NCBI GenBank assembly: GCA_944321015.1
Contig: CALUJS010000005.1
Coordinates: 1 to 64,000, forward strand
Reading direction: 5' to 3'
Source: an uncultured Phocaeicola sp.
Lineage (GTDB): Bacteria > Bacteroidota > Bacteroidia > Bacteroidales > Bacteroidaceae
Length of the DNA: 64,000 nt
In this document: piece by piece, positions 1-9,347 of the stretch
Numbering within the stretch: the stretch's first letter is position 1
Layout: every line of letters starts with the position of its first letter
Notes under the pieces: generated by a model
What the model was told of the DNA's origin: nothing
What the model saw: only the letters and a program-made list of their open reading frames with translations
The model's database searches: none
Translations under genes and position numbers: made by a program

Positions 1-1380
1 GCGAGCCGGAGCGATACCTGTCAGGTTGAACTGGCCGATAGACTTGTTTTGAGCTGCCATCGGACGTTCGCCTTGCAGTACGTGGATGGTCACTTCTGTC
101 TGGTTGTCGGCTGCCGTCGAGAAGATTTCGCTCTTTTTGCACGGAATGGTGGTGTTGGCGTCAATCAACTTGGTCATCACGCCACCCATTGTTTCGATAC
201 CCAGAGTCAACGGAGTCACGTCGAGCAGTACCACGTCCTTGATTTCGTTGGTCAGCACGGCTCCTTGGATAGCTGCGCCGATGGCAACCACTTCATCGGG
301 GTTGACACCCTTGGAAGGTACTTTGCCGAAGAAGTCCTGAACCAGCTTCTGAACGGCCGGGATACGTGAAGAACCACCCACCAGGATGACTTCGTCGATA
401 TCGGCTGTCGTCAGGCCGGCATCGCTGATGGCTTTCTTACACGGTTCCAAGCAAGCCTGAATCAAGTTGTGGGCCAGAGCCTCAAATTTGGCACGGGTCA
501 ACGTCTTGACCAAGTGTTTGGGCACACCGCCCACCGGCATGATGTAGGGCAGGTTGATTTCGGTCGTCGTCGAAGAAGAAAGTTCGATTTTTGCCTTCTC
601 GGCAGCTTCCTTCAGACGTTGCATGGCCATCGGGTCGGTTGTCAGGTCGGCACCTTCGTCGTTTTTGAATTCCTGTACCAGCCAGTCGATGATTACCTGG
701 TCGAAGTCGTCACCGCCCAAGTGGGTGTTACCGTTGGTTGATTTCACTTCGAATACGCCGCCGCCGAAGTCGAGGATGGAAATATCGAATGTACCGCCAC
801 CCAGGTCGAACACGGCGATCTTCATATCCTTGTTGGCCTTGTCGACACCGTAAGCCAAGGCTGCGGCTGTTGGCTCGTTCACGATACGTTTTACGTCCAG
901 TCCGGCGATTTGTCCGGCTTCCTTTGTGGCCTGACGCTGAGAGTCGGAGAAGTAAGCCGGCACGGTGATGACGGCTTCCGTCACTTCCTGACCCAGATAG
1001 TCTTCGGCTGTCTTCTTCATCTTTTGCAGAATCATGGCCGAAATCTCCTGCGGCGTGTACAGGCGGCCGTCGATGTCAACACGCGGCGTGTTGTTGTCGC
1101 CTCTTACCACCTTGTAAGGTACGCGCTCGATTTCTTTCTGCACCTGATCGTAGGTCTCGCCCATGAAACGTTTGATGGAGTAGACCGTGCGGGTGGGGTT
1201 CGTGATGGCCTGACGCTTGGCCGGATCGCCAATTTTGCGTTCGCCGCCATCGACAAATCCGACTACGGAAGGAGTCGTGCGCTTGCCTTCGCTGTTGGCG
1301 ATTACTACAGGTTCGTTGCCTTCAAACACGGCAACACATGAGTTTGTGGTTCCTAAGTCAATACCAATAATCTTTCCCAT
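1..1380 (-). CDS. dnaK: Chaperone DnaK (Hsp70), 3' part cut by window edge
   Basis: ATP-dependent cytosolic Hsp70 chaperone that binds unfolded polypeptides together with DnaJ and GrpE. The window holds the first 460 codons; the rest of the substrate-binding domain and the lid lie off the left edge. The ATG at 1380 opens the classic N-terminus [14 protein letters not shown] (phosphate-1 loop). Further in are DLGGGTFD (phosphate-2) and the adenosine motif [11 protein letters not shown], followed by the start of the substrate-binding domain ([14 protein letters not shown]). No gene lies immediately upstream, so it has its own control region. A short palindrome 55-70 bases upstream is shared with clpB in this window. 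The identification is very secure. Confidence 0.98.
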   Translation of the reverse strand, partial: MGKIIGIDLGTTNSCVAVFEGNEPVVIANSEGKRTTPSVVGFVDGGERKIGDPAKRQAITNPTRTVYSIKRFMGETYDQVQKEIERVPYKVVRGDNNTPRVDIDGRLYTPQEISAMILQKMKKTAEDYLGQEVTEAVITVPAYFSDSQRQATKEAGQIAGLDVKRIVNEPTAAALAYGVDKANKDMKIAVFDLGGGTFDISILDFGGGVFEVKSTNGNTHLGGDDFDQVIIDWLVQEFKNDEGADLTTDPMAMQRLKEAAEKAKIELSSSTTTEINLPYIMPVGGVPKHLVKTLTRAKFEALAHNLIQACLEPCKKAISDAGLTTADIDEVILVGGSSRIPAVQKLVQDFFGKVPSKGVNPDEVVAIGAAIQGAVLTNEIKDVVLLDVTPLTLGIETMGGVMTKLIDANTTIPCKKSEIFSTAADNQTEVTIHVLQGERPMAAQNKSIGQFNLTGIAPAR

Positions 1381-1677
1381 AATTGTATCTTTTTTATTTA
1401 TTATTATCGAATCGGTTGATTTGAAGCAACGCTTCGCATAATGTTATGCAAACGGTGTGCCAAAGTTTGTTCGGGGCGGAGAAATCATGCCGGGCGGAGA
1501 TTTTTTCTTTATATTAATAAGGTATAGGGATGCGGATGGGAAAAGTAGGGAAAGATGACAGAAATCATGACGATATGTCAGTGCCCGATGCTCGCTTTCC
1601 TTAGATGGTTCTCTTTAAGTCCGGAAGACGGCACATCGGGAGGATTCGTACCTTTGCTGGCCGACAAACGGGCCTTT
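1381..1677. other. dnaK leader and upstream region
   Basis: Between the dnaK start and the 22-bp repeat array there is an AT-rich leader with T runs near 1390-1400, the palindrome at 1435-1452 and otherwise no recognisable gene. A short open frame at 1555-1752 runs into the repeats and has no family features. Confidence 0.5.
1435..1452 (-). promoter_or_regulatory. Candidate heat-shock element upstream of dnaK
   Basis: Read on the minus strand this is TTTGCATAACATTATGCG, with GCATAA/TTATGC as a 6-bp inverted repeat around two bases. It lies about 55-72 bases upstream of the dnaK start. The clpB leader (38452-38469) carries TTTGCATGACATTCTGTC in the same orientation, identical at 14 of 18 positions. 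It does not resemble CIRCE. Whether it is an operator, a -33 region or chance is unproven. Confidence 0.35.
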
Positions 1678-1795
1678 GTGAGGCAGATATTGGTGCCTGT
1701 GAGCGTCCATATGTACGCTTGTGAGCGCCAATATGGCGGCTCGTGTCTGTGAATATGGACGCTCGCGGGCGCAGATATTGACGCTCACGGGCGGG
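1678..1795. repeat. 22-bp palindromic tandem repeat array, locus 1
   Basis: Four clear 22-base units start at 1699, preceded by one degenerate 21-base unit and followed by a partial one. Units keep ATATG or ATATT at the centre with GAGCG/CGCTC-like arms and a two-base spacer. The ideal unit is the palindrome GAGCGTCC-ATATGG-ACGCTC. The array sits in the divergent gap between dnaK and the DUF4251 gene. Similar arrays occur at eight other places in this window. Confidence 0.9.
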
Positions 1796-1875
1796 AAAGT
1801 GTGGCGTTTTCTTGAAAAGAAAGCTAAAAGAGGCAAAATAGCATGTGACGGGCGGTGTTCTTCCGATTAATGTCT

Positions 1876-1883
1876 TACCTTTG
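1876..1883 (+). promoter_or_regulatory. Bacteroides-type -7 box for the DUF4251 gene
   Basis: TACCTTTG matches TAnnTTTG and lies 33 bases before the ATG at 1916. No convincing TTTG box is visible at the expected upstream distance. Confidence 0.45.
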
Positions 1884-1915
1884 GATGTGTAAAACCATCT
1901 AAAAGATAACCGATT

Positions 1916-2422
1916 ATGAAGAAAATGACATTGATTCGGATGATGCTGTGGCTGTTGGTCACGGCTCTCCCCGCAGGTTTGTCGGCTCAAAGCAAGGCCG
2001 AGAAAAGGCAAGAGCGCGCACGGATGGTGAAAGAGTGTATGGCGGCGAGGGATTTTGAGATAGAGCCTCGTTCGGCGTTGACCATGGGCGGACACAGCAT
2101 CCAGCTCGATCCCCGCTATTCGTTGAAAGTGAAAAACGACTCGGTGTTCTCTTATCTGCCCTATTTCGGGCGCGGCTATTCGTTGCCCTACGGCGGCGGA
2201 GAGGGCCTGACTTTCGAGGCCGGGGTGGAAGACTATGAGCAGACCGTCGGCAAAAAGGGAAATTACGAAATAAAGTTCTCGGCCCGCACGCGCGAGGATT
2301 ATTATACGTTCTATGTGGATGTGTACGAAAGCGGCTCGGCCAGCATCCGTGTGAACATGCAGCGGAAGCAGTCGATTGATTTCATGGGCGATGTGGTTTT
2401 CCCCGAGGAGGAAGGCGATTGA
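1916..2422 (+). CDS. DUF4251 domain secreted protein
   Basis: A 168-residue exported protein of unknown function. Residues 1-25 form a signal peptide (KK, hydrophobic stretch, then LSAQS). The mature part resembles DUF4251, a Bacteroidetes family: it has a region reading MGGHSIQLDPRYSLKVKNDS followed by a conserved aromatic and glycine-rich stretch (LPYFGRGYSLPYGGG). The C-terminal strands (YYTFYVDVYESGSASI) fit a small beta-rich fold. It is transcribed divergently from dnaK across a repeat array and ends 3 bases from the stop of the convergent hydrolase gene. The domain assignment is from memory. Confidence 0.75.
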   Translation: MKKMTLIRMMLWLLVTALPAGLSAQSKAEKRQERARMVKECMAARDFEIEPRSALTMGGHSIQLDPRYSLKVKNDSVFSYLPYFGRGYSLPYGGGEGLTFEAGVEDYEQTVGKKGNYEIKFSARTREDYYTFYVDVYESGSASIRVNMQRKQSIDFMGDVVFPEEEGD

Positions 2423-2425
2423 GCG

Positions 2426-3394
2426 TTACAGATAGCGGTCGGTGAATGCCTTCACGCGGCGGGTGTATTCCTCGCGATTGTCGCGGTAGGAGACTGCGTG
2501 CGAGGCGCCGGGCACCACCCACAGCTCTTTCGGCTCGGGCTTGGCCTCATAGAGGGGGTAGACCATCCGTGTGGGCACATAGTCGTCGGCATCGCCATGG
2601 ATGAACAACATCGGGAGCCGGCATTTCTGCACCTGTTGCAGGGCGCTGGCTTCCCGGAAACTCCATCCGTAGCGGAGCTTGCACAGTAGGCTGGCCGTGT
2701 GGAGCAGGGGAAAGTCGGGCAGGTGGAACTGTTCGTTCAGCTCTTTGGAGAATTGTGCCCACACGTCGGTGTAGCCGCAATCTTCCACAAAGCACTTCAC
2801 GCATCCGGGTACTTGTTCGCCCGATGCCATCATCGTGGTGGCTGCTCCCATGGATATGCCGTGGACAACCGTGTGGGTCTCTCCTCCGAAAATGCCGTCG
2901 GCCACGCTTATCCACCGGAGCACGTCGAGGCGGTCGTTCCATCCCATCTGGATGTGTGAGCCTTCGCTCAGTCCGGCATGGCGCAGGTCGGGCAGCAGGA
3001 TGTTGCACCGCAGGTCGTGGTGATAGAGATAGCCTATCATCAGCATCCGGATGGCGTTGTCCGTATAGCCGTGCACGATGACGGCCGTGCGCTTCGTGGG
3101 TTGAGGCGCGGCGGCATACAGTGCGTGCAGGCGCGTGCCATCCGTGGCCGTGATGAAGGTGTCCCTCAGTGCTTCGGCACGGCGCAGGCTGTCAATCCAC
3201 AGTCCGACGTGGGGATAGGTCTCGGCCATGTATTGCCACGATTGCTCCAGGGCGGGTGCCCGGTAGCCTTTCCCTTCGGCTGTGGGACAGAGGGCGTAGT
3301 CAAGCAGATAAAATCCGCCTCCCAGACACGACAGCATAAGCAGCACGACAAGTGCCGCCATGCCGGTGACGATGCGTCGGGCCTGTTTCTTCAT
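2426..3394 (-). CDS. Alpha/beta hydrolase, membrane-anchored or exported
   Basis: A 322-residue serine hydrolase of unknown substrate. One hydrophobic N-terminal segment (about residues 10-32) is an uncleaved anchor or signal. The fold shows VIVHGYTDN (oxyanion region), the nucleophile elbow HGISMGAA, the acid in HGDADDYVP and the histidine in GASHAVSY, giving a complete Ser-Asp-His triad. It is similar to the broad family of Bacteroides hydrolases annotated as alpha/beta hydrolase. It lies just downstream of aroE on the same strand (about 15 bases between aroE's stop and this start), so it could be cotranscribed with the purC-menG-aroE run. Confidence 0.82.
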   Translation of the reverse strand: MKKQARRIVTGMAALVVLLMLSCLGGGFYLLDYALCPTAEGKGYRAPALEQSWQYMAETYPHVGLWIDSLRRAEALRDTFITATDGTRLHALYAAAPQPTKRTAVIVHGYTDNAIRMLMIGYLYHHDLRCNILLPDLRHAGLSEGSHIQMGWNDRLDVLRWISVADGIFGGETHTVVHGISMGAATTMMASGEQVPGCVKCFVEDCGYTDVWAQFSKELNEQFHLPDFPLLHTASLLCKLRYGWSFREASALQQVQKCRLPMLFIHGDADDYVPTRMVYPLYEAKPEPKELWVVPGASHAVSYRDNREEYTRRVKAFTDRYL

Positions 3395-3409
3395 GATCGG
3401 CGTCGTGTG

Positions 3410-4180
3410 TCAGCGGTTCCAAATGTCCCATGCGGCAAATGCCTGCAGCAGGAGCATTTCCAGTCCGTTCTTTACGGTGGCGCCCTTGTCCAGACCTTTG
3501 CGCATGAAGAGGGTCGTGTCCGGGTTGTAGAGCAGGTCGTAGAGCAGATGCTGCTTGGTAAGCGCATCGTAGGGGATGTCAGGGCATTGTTCGGTGTTCG
3601 GATACATGCCCACGGGGGTGCAGTTGACGATGACCGTGTATTCTTGTATGATTTCGGGGGTCAGTTGGTCATAGGTAATCATGTTGGGATAAGGGCGGCG
3701 CGACACCAGAAGGCTCTCCAGACCGAGTTGCTTCAAGGCGTAGATGACGGCCTTTGATGCTCCTCCGGTGCCCAGTACCAGTGCTTTGGTGTGATGGGGC
3801 TCGAGCAGCGGTTCGATGGATTGCTTGAATCCGATGAAGTCGGAGTTATATCCAATCAGTTTGGTATTCCCGTTCTTCTGGTGTACGACCTTCACCACAT
3901 TGGCGGCTCCGATGGCGAGCGCGTCCTTGTCCAGCTCGTCCAGGAAAAAGGTGATTTGTTCTTTGTAGGGGATGGTGACGTTCAGCCCCTTGAGTTCCGG
4001 ATTCTCGGCAATGATTTGCGGAAAGTCGGTGACGCTTTGGATTTCAAAGTTGAAATACTGCGCGTCTATTCCTTCGTTCTCAAACTTCTCGTTGAAGTAG
4101 CTCCGCGAGAACGAGTGTGCTAACGGGTAGCCGATTATTCCATATTTGTCCATAAGTTTGTGAGATGGTTGGTTAGTCAT
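3410..4180 (-). CDS. aroE: Shikimate dehydrogenase (NADP)
   Basis: Reduces 3-dehydroshikimate to shikimate in aromatic amino acid synthesis. The 256-residue protein has SFSRS (residues 23-27, shikimate-binding serines), NVTIPYKEQ with catalytic Lys73, an Asp in YNSDFIGF, the nucleotide loop GTGGASKAV and VNCTPVGMYPN. The ATG at 4180 overlaps the menG stop in a TAATG arrangement, which suggests translational coupling. An alternative start, Met10 (4153), also precedes the conserved YGIIGYPL. Length is slightly short of the usual 270-280 but all core motifs are present. Confidence 0.95.
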   Translation of the reverse strand: MTNQPSHKLMDKYGIIGYPLAHSFSRSYFNEKFENEGIDAQYFNFEIQSVTDFPQIIAENPELKGLNVTIPYKEQITFFLDELDKDALAIGAANVVKVVHQKNGNTKLIGYNSDFIGFKQSIEPLLEPHHTKALVLGTGGASKAVIYALKQLGLESLLVSRRPYPNMITYDQLTPEIIQEYTVIVNCTPVGMYPNTEQCPDIPYDALTKQHLLYDLLYNPDTTLFMRKGLDKGATVKNGLEMLLLQAFAAWDIWNR

Positions 4181-4917
4181 TATTTGGTTACCATATACAA
4201 GGTGCAGATTCCCATGGTGAGCCGTCGGAAGCCGACTTCCCGGAATCCGGCTTTCTTGAGAATGCCCTGCATGACTTCGCCTTGGGGAAAGGCCTTGATG
4301 GTCTCGGGCAGATAGGTGTAGGCGCTGTTGTCCTTGGAAATCAGGCGTCCGATGAGCGGTAATATCGCTTTGGAGTAGAAGGCGAACAGCTGCTTGAAGG
4401 GGGAGCGGACGGGAGTGGACAGCTCCAGAATGGCCAGATGTCCGTCGGCGCGAAGCACGCGGTGGATTTCTCTCAGGCAGGCATCGAGATTCTCAAAGTT
4501 GCGTACGCCGAACGCGATGGTTACCGCATCGAAACTGTCATCGGCAAACGACATGCGGAGGCAGTCTTCCTTTTGGAAATGTATCATGGCTTCCATGCCA
4601 TTGCGGGCTACTTTTTGCCGTGCCACCTGCATCATTCCTTCCGAGATGTCGACGCCGATCAATTGGGCGGGTGCCAGCCTCCGGCCTGCCAGTATGGCAA
4701 AGTCGCCGGTGCCGGTGGCTATGTCGAGGATGCGCTGCGGGCGGAACGGCTTCAGCCAGTTAATGGCCGTGCGTCGCCACTGCCGGTCGATGCCCAAAGA
4801 CAGAATGTGGTTCAAAGGATCATAGGCTGGAGCAATGTTGTCGAACATTTGCTCCACCTGATCCTTTTTACTTCCTTCGCCACTATAGGGCTTGATATGC
4901 TCTTGGGCGTATCCCAT
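4180..4917 (-). CDS. menG: Demethylmenaquinone methyltransferase
   Basis: SAM-dependent C-methyltransferase for the last step of menaquinone synthesis; the same family as UbiE, but Bacteroidota make menaquinone and not ubiquinone. The 245-residue sequence has the family N-terminus [20 protein letters not shown], the SAM motif [11 protein letters not shown] (about residues 64-74), GVDISEGMM and the C-terminal block with [10 protein letters not shown]. It lies between purC (8-base gap) and aroE (1-base overlap), forming a compact operon. Confidence 0.95.
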   Translation of the reverse strand: MGYAQEHIKPYSGEGSKKDQVEQMFDNIAPAYDPLNHILSLGIDRQWRRTAINWLKPFRPQRILDIATGTGDFAILAGRRLAPAQLIGVDISEGMMQVARQKVARNGMEAMIHFQKEDCLRMSFADDSFDAVTIAFGVRNFENLDACLREIHRVLRADGHLAILELSTPVRSPFKQLFAFYSKAILPLIGRLISKDNSAYTYLPETIKAFPQGEVMQGILKKAGFREVGFRRLTMGICTLYMVTK

Positions 4918-4925
4918 GGGCCGGT

Positions 4926-5870
4926 TTATCTGCTTTTGAGGAACTCCGTTACATTCTTTTCGATGCGGGCGGCAAGGTCTTCGGCCTCTACCTTTTTAAA
5001 CTTTTCGCCGGTGATGTGCTCGTAAAGTTCGATGTAGCGGTCGGAAACGCTGCTTACATATTCGTCGGTCATTTCGGGAACCTGCTGTCCGGCTTTGCCC
5101 ATAAAGTCGTGTTCGATGAGCCATTGGCGGACAAATTCCTTGGACAGTTGTTTCTGCGGTTCGCCCTTCTCGAACTTTTCCTGATAGCCGTCGGCATAGA
5201 AATAGCGCGAAGAGTCCGGCGTGTGGATTTCGTCAATCAGATAGACCTTGCCGTCCTTCTTGCCAAATTCATATTTGGTGTCGACCAGGATGAGGCCCTT
5301 CTCTGCGGCCATCTTGCTGCCTCTTTCAAAGAGGGCGTAGGTGTATTTCTCCATCAGTTCGTAATCTTCCTTGCTCACCAGGCCTTGGGCGATGATTTCC
5401 TCCTTGGAGATGTTTTCGTCGTGTCCGGCTTCGGCTTTGGTGGTCGGGGTGATGATGGGCGTGGGGAACTTCTGGTTTTCCTTCATTCCTTCGGGCAGGG
5501 TCACGCCGCAGAGCGAGCGGCATCCGGCCTTGTATTCTCTCCATGCGCTGCCGGTCAGATAGCCACGGATAATCATTTCCACGCGGAAGCCTTCGCATTT
5601 CAGTCCCACGGTGACCATGGGGTCGGGAGTGGCGATTTTCCAGTTGGGCACAATGTCTGCCGTCGCATCCAGGAACTTGGCGGCTATCTGGTTCAGCATC
5701 TGTCCTTTGAAGGGGATGCCTTTGGGCAGGATGACGTCGAAAGCCGAGATGCGGTCGGTTGCCACCATGACCAGCAGGTCGTCGTTGATGTTGTACACGT
5801 CGCGTACTTTTCCGTGGTATACGCTTTTCTGTCCCGGAAAGTTGAAGTCTGTTCTTACCAATGCTTTCAT
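4926..5870 (-). CDS. purC: Phosphoribosylaminoimidazole-succinocarboxamide synthase
   Basis: SAICAR synthetase, an ATP-dependent step of purine synthesis joining CAIR and aspartate. The 314-residue length fits the longer PurC form. Visible motifs are the N-terminal [35 protein letters not shown] and the C-terminal [15 protein letters not shown]. The gene starts 18 bases after the stop of phoH and is followed closely by menG. Very secure. Confidence 0.97.
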   Translation of the reverse strand: MKALVRTDFNFPGQKSVYHGKVRDVYNINDDLLVMVATDRISAFDVILPKGIPFKGQMLNQIAAKFLDATADIVPNWKIATPDPMVTVGLKCEGFRVEMIIRGYLTGSAWREYKAGCRSLCGVTLPEGMKENQKFPTPIITPTTKAEAGHDENISKEEIIAQGLVSKEDYELMEKYTYALFERGSKMAAEKGLILVDTKYEFGKKDGKVYLIDEIHTPDSSRYFYADGYQEKFEKGEPQKQLSKEFVRQWLIEHDFMGKAGQQVPEMTDEYVSSVSDRYIELYEHITGEKFKKVEAEDLAARIEKNVTEFLKSR

Positions 5871-5888
5871 AAGTGTGATTATAAAATG

Positions 5889-6848
5889 TTAGTCGTTTTC
5901 TTTTTTCTTCTTCTCGGCTTCATGGCGTTCATAGGCTTCCACGATGCGGGTCACGAGTTTGTGGCGCACGATGTCGCTTTTGTCCATTTCGATGAAACCG
6001 ATGTCCTTGATGTCTTTGAGGATGCGCATGGCGTGTGTCAGTCCGGAGGTCTGCGAGGATGGGAGGTCTACCTGAGTCATGTCGCCCGTCACAATCATTT
6101 TGGTGTTCGTTCCCATGCGGGTGAGGAACATCTTGATTTGTTGCGGGGTGGTGTTCTGGGCTTCGTCGAGTATGACCACGGCATCGTTCAGCGTGCGTCC
6201 GCGCATGAAGGCCAGCGGGGCTATCTGGATGATGTTCTGTTCCATCATCTCCTGCAGTTTGGCTGCGGGTATCATGTCCTGCAGGGCGTCATACAGCGGT
6301 TGCAGATAGGGGTCTATCTTGTCCTTCATGTCGCCCGGCAGGAATCCCAGCTTTTCGCCTGCTTCCACGGCGGGGCGGCTCAGTATGATGCGCTTTATCT
6401 GCTTGTTCTTGAAGGCTCTCACGGCCAGGGCGATGGCCGTATAGGTCTTGCCCGAGCCGGCCGGACCGGTGACGAATATCAGGTCGTGGCGGTCGAAGGC
6501 CTTCACCAGTTTCTGCTGGTTGGCGCTGCGAGGGGTGATGGGTCTGCCCGTTACGCTGTAGACAATGACGTCGCTGACCGTTTCCATCCGGGGCTTTTTC
6601 CCTTTCACGATGTCGAGTATGACCTCTTCGGTGAGCGAGTTGTATTGCAGGCAATGCCTTTCGAGCGCCAGAACGCTTTCTTCGAATGCGCACATCTCCT
6701 CCTCGTCGCCCATCACTCTGATTACGTTTCCTCGTGCCACGATGCGCAGTTTGGGATACAATGCTTTAATCATCTGGATGTTCACATTGTTCACGCCATA
6801 AAAGATAACCGGGTCGATGTCCTCTAAAACTATATGCTTCTCTATCAT
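5889..6848 (-). CDS. phoH: PhoH-family ATPase
   Basis: A 319-residue cytosolic P-loop ATPase of the PhoH/RNA-processing-associated family. I place the start at the internal ATG at 6848 (MIEKHIVLEDIDPV), because family members begin with this phrase and the upstream extension is not conserved in character. The N-terminal part is a KH-like region. Walker A is TGPAGSGKTYTA (about residues 127-138) and Walker B is AVVILDEAQN. It is followed by purC, menG and aroE on the same strand, so it is likely the first gene of that transcript. Its exact cellular role is not known from sequence. Confidence 0.92.
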   Translation of the reverse strand: MIEKHIVLEDIDPVIFYGVNNVNIQMIKALYPKLRIVARGNVIRVMGDEEEMCAFEESVLALERHCLQYNSLTEEVILDIVKGKKPRMETVSDVIVYSVTGRPITPRSANQQKLVKAFDRHDLIFVTGPAGSGKTYTAIALAVRAFKNKQIKRIILSRPAVEAGEKLGFLPGDMKDKIDPYLQPLYDALQDMIPAAKLQEMMEQNIIQIAPLAFMRGRTLNDAVVILDEAQNTTPQQIKMFLTRMGTNTKMIVTGDMTQVDLPSSQTSGLTHAMRILKDIKDIGFIEMDKSDIVRHKLVTRIVEAYERHEAEKKKKEND

Positions 6849-6986
6849 TCGGATTCTGGTTTCAGACTTTGCCTGTCGGCTTTGTTTCGGCAAAGGTAGT
6901 GAATCTTCTTATTTCGTCGGATATAAAGAACTTGTTATTTTTCTCTTGCTGCGCATTTAGCCTGATTTTGGAGCAAATGGAGCTGC

Positions 6987-7080
6987 GTGAGCGTCCATAT
7001 TCCCGCTCGTGAGCGCCCATATTGCGGCTTGCGGGCGTCCATATGCCGGCTCACGAGCGTTCATATTGCGGCTTGAAGGC
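6987..7080. repeat. 22-bp palindromic tandem repeat array, locus 2
   Basis: Four consecutive 22-base units plus a decayed end, of the form GTGAGCG-nCC-ATATT/G-nCGGCT. It lies in the 349-base divergent gap between phoH and the DUF5715 lipoprotein. The rest of that gap holds only promoter-like sequence. Confidence 0.9.
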
Positions 7081-7160
7081 CTTCCGTCACGGGCGGTCGG
7101 GCGGGAAGGTTTTCTCTCCAAAAAGCGCGCGTTATTCTTCTCCCGCTGTGTATTTTGAGC

Positions 7161-7168
7161 TATCTTTG
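7161..7168 (+). promoter_or_regulatory. -7 box for the DUF5715 gene
   Basis: TATCTTTG fits the Bacteroides TAnnTTTG box and ends 29 bases before the ATG at 7198. A matching -33 box is not clear. Confidence 0.4.
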
Positions 7169-7197
7169 CGCCGTTATTTAGCATAGATTGAAAAAAG

Positions 7198-7869
7198 ATG
7201 ATGAAACCTGTTGTTGCTCTATGGGGATTGACGGTCTGCCTCGCGGTCGGGATGTTGCTGGGCGCATGCCGGAAGGATACTTCGATGATAATGAACAATC
7301 CTCACAACGTGAAGGGGGTGATAAGCTATAAGCGCAGTTTCCCCGACCTGAACGACACGCACATGAAGGCGGCCAAGAGCCTGGGCATCCGCCCCGTGAA
7401 GTCGCGCGAGGAAGCCGCCCGGCGCACGGGGAAACTGGAGCAGATCGCTTCCTGCGAGACGTATCATCTGGATTCCCTGACGCACTCCGTGCCCTACCTC
7501 GTGCCCAAGGCAAACGACCTGTTGCAGCGCATCGGGCAGAATTTCCTCGACTCGCTGTCGGCCAAGGGGCTGAATCCGAATAAAATCATCGTGACCTCCG
7601 TGCTCCGCACGCAGGACGACGTGAAGCGTCTGCGGCGGGTGAACCTGAACGCGTCGGCCAACTCCACCCATTGCTATGGCACGACGTTCGACGTGAGCTG
7701 GAAGCGTTTCAAGAAGATTGACGAGCTGGACGGACGTCCGTATCAGGACGTAAGCTCCGACACGCTGAAGCTGGTGCTCTCGGAGGTGCTGCGCGACTTG
7801 CGCCGGGATGAGCAGTGCTACGTGAAGTATGAACTGAAACAAGGCTGTTTCCACATTACGGCCCGCTGA
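7198..7869 (+). CDS. DUF5715 lipoprotein, peptidase M15-like
   Basis: A 223-residue lipoprotein. The N-terminus is a lipoprotein signal with lipobox LLGAC near residue 24. The C-terminal half has the layout of the VanY/M15 D,D-carboxypeptidase fold: [14 protein letters not shown], then [14 protein letters not shown] with candidate His and Asp metal ligands, and a terminal CFHITAR with a further His. This suggests a periplasmic cell-wall peptidase, but the catalytic set is inferred from pattern only. It is 20 bases upstream of truA on the same strand. Confidence 0.75.
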   Translation: MMKPVVALWGLTVCLAVGMLLGACRKDTSMIMNNPHNVKGVISYKRSFPDLNDTHMKAAKSLGIRPVKSREEAARRTGKLEQIASCETYHLDSLTHSVPYLVPKANDLLQRIGQNFLDSLSAKGLNPNKIIVTSVLRTQDDVKRLRRVNLNASANSTHCYGTTFDVSWKRFKKIDELDGRPYQDVSSDTLKLVLSEVLRDLRRDEQCYVKYELKQGCFHITAR

Positions 7870-7889
7870 AGACCGGATATTTGCAGGCG

Positions 7890-8651
7890 ATGAGATACTT
7901 CATATACCTCAGTTACGACGGGACGAACTACCACGGCTGGCAGGTGCAGCCCAACGGAAACAGTGTGCAGGCCGAGCTGATGAAGGCTCTGTCGACCCTG
8001 ATGCGCCGCCCCGTGGAGGTGGTCGGAGCCGGACGGACCGACGCGGGGGTGCACGCGAGGCTTATGGTGGCCCACTTTGATGCCGACGACGCGGGCGACC
8101 TGACCCGCCTGGCCGACAAGCTCAACCGCCTGCTTCCGCCCGACATCGCCGTCAATCGTGTGCGCCCGGTGCGGAGCGGGGCGCACGCCCGTTTCGATGC
8201 CACCTATCGTACCTATAAATATTATGTGACGACCGAAAAGAGTCCGTTCGGGCGTGCATACAAGTGCCGCCTGTTCCATACGCCCGATTTTGAACGCATG
8301 AACCAAGCCGCGCAGACGCTGTCGGACTACACTGATTTCACCAGTTTCAGCAAGCTGCATACCGACGTGAAGACAAATAACTGTCGCATACGCCATGCCC
8401 GCTGGGAACAGTTGTCGCCCGTCGAATGGGTGTTCACCATCAGCGCCGACCGCTTCCTGCGCAACATGGTGCGGGCCGTTGTAGGCACGCTACTGGAGGT
8501 CGGGCGGGGCAAACTCTCCGTGGATGGATTCCGGCGCATCATCGAGATGAAAGACCGCTGCAAGGCCGGCACGTCCGCGCCCGGTCACGCCCTGTTTCTG
8601 GTCGACGTGGGCTATCCCGAAGACTTGTTTTTGCCGGAAGACGGGGAATAA
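7890..8651 (+). CDS. truA: tRNA pseudouridine synthase A
   Basis: Converts uridines 38-40 in tRNA anticodon arms to pseudouridine. The 253-residue protein begins [19 protein letters not shown] use the ATG at 7890 because the alternative three codons upstream is a TTG. Catalytic Asp51 sits in [11 protein letters not shown], and later motifs [15 protein letters not shown] and [15 protein letters not shown] are typical. It is the last backbone gene before the integrated element. Confidence 0.96.
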   Translation: MRYFIYLSYDGTNYHGWQVQPNGNSVQAELMKALSTLMRRPVEVVGAGRTDAGVHARLMVAHFDADDAGDLTRLADKLNRLLPPDIAVNRVRPVRSGAHARFDATYRTYKYYVTTEKSPFGRAYKCRLFHTPDFERMNQAAQTLSDYTDFTSFSKLHTDVKTNNCRIRHARWEQLSPVEWVFTISADRFLRNMVRAVVGTLLEVGRGKLSVDGFRRIIEMKDRCKAGTSAPGHALFLVDVGYPEDLFLPEDGE

Positions 8652-8692
8652 ATGTCGGCTTGCGGGTAGGCATATCCGCGCTCAAACGCGGA
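8652..8692. repeat. 22-bp repeat remnant, locus 3 (left flank of element)
   Basis: About two units (GGCTTGCGGG, then CATATCCGCGCTCAAACGCGG) right after the truA stop. The end CGCTCAAACGCGG resembles the ends of the arrays at 38536-38657 and 52852-52955. Beyond it the sequence turns AT-rich, so the left edge of the integrated element lies just to the right. Confidence 0.65.
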
Positions 8693-8693
8693 A

Positions 8694-9099
8694 TAAATTG
8701 TTTTTAAATTGAAGTTTTTATGGGTATAACCTTAAAAAGTATGGGGTAAATAGGTTGTATTTGCAGGTATAACCATAAACAATAGAAGCAGATGTGAAGT
8801 AAATATCCCAAGTATGTTGTGAGTATGGATGATGTCTGGCAGGACAATATCGAGGGGTAAGAGACCGCCACATTGCCGATTTTCTGACGGATGAGAACTG
8901 GTGAATTCCGGCAAGCCACGGGCATGGGGATTAACTTCATTCGATTATGTTGCTGCGTGGTATCAGTTTTTTCGTAAATTTGTTCCACGACACCCCAAAA
9001 ACGTTTGTAGAACGCGGGAAAAATTCCTATATTTGTCCCGTGCAGGCAAAAGAGCCTGTCGTGACTTATATTTAAGGAAGCGTTTTTGCTTTATCCCGG
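8694..9099. other. AT-rich non-coding left end of the element
   Basis: No convincing gene. GGTATAACC occurs twice (8723-8731 and 8766-8774) as a direct repeat 43 bases apart, and GGTTGTA near 8753 is partly inverted to it. This could be an integrase arm-site region, but that is only inference. A short frame over 8901-9266 overlaps the structured region and lacks family features. Confidence 0.4.
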
Positions 9100-9290
9100 T
9101 TATTAGAAATTCTGGTAAAATTTTGCAGTACGGGGATAAACGGTTTAAACGCTCCTGCTTGGTTGTATATATCTATGGTATATATAATCTGGCGTGGGGT
9201 GTCGTTTATTCGAATACTATATTATCTCGTACTGCGGGTTTACCAGAGCCTCTAATAACAAGATAATAGTGAAACTAGCCCCACGCTATC
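9100..9290 (+). ncRNA. Structured non-coding region, possible pseudoknotted RNA
   Basis: A long imperfect inverted repeat pairs 9100-9131 (TTATTAGA..CTGGTAAA..GCAGTAC) with 9229-9258 (GTACTGC..TTTACCAG..TCTAATAA). Inner pairing joins GATAAACG near 9135 with CGTTTAT near 9203, and the loop contains a TATATATCTATGGTATATATA-like palindrome. Independently, GCGTGGGG (9192-9199) is complementary to CCCCACGC (9279-9286), which crosses the first helix and would make a pseudoknot or an alternative fold ending in a T-rich stretch. It ends 58 bases before the Nmad2 gene. It could be a regulatory RNA, a leader, or a DNA site such as a single-strand origin. Confidence 0.5.
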
Positions 9291-9347
9291 TTTTTATACT
9301 TACTTTTTCCTTTCTGGGGCAGCGGGAGAAAAATAGTTGTTTGTACC

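Noticed and set aside
8901..9266. A 121-residue open frame over the structured region
   Set aside because: Composition is uncharacteristic, it has no ribosome site, and it overlaps a strong inverted repeat that explains the conservation-like pattern.
9100..9290. The structured region as a retron msr-msd or a ToxIN-type antitoxin RNA
   Set aside because: No reverse transcriptase and no ToxN-like gene is nearby, and there are no tandem short RNA repeats.
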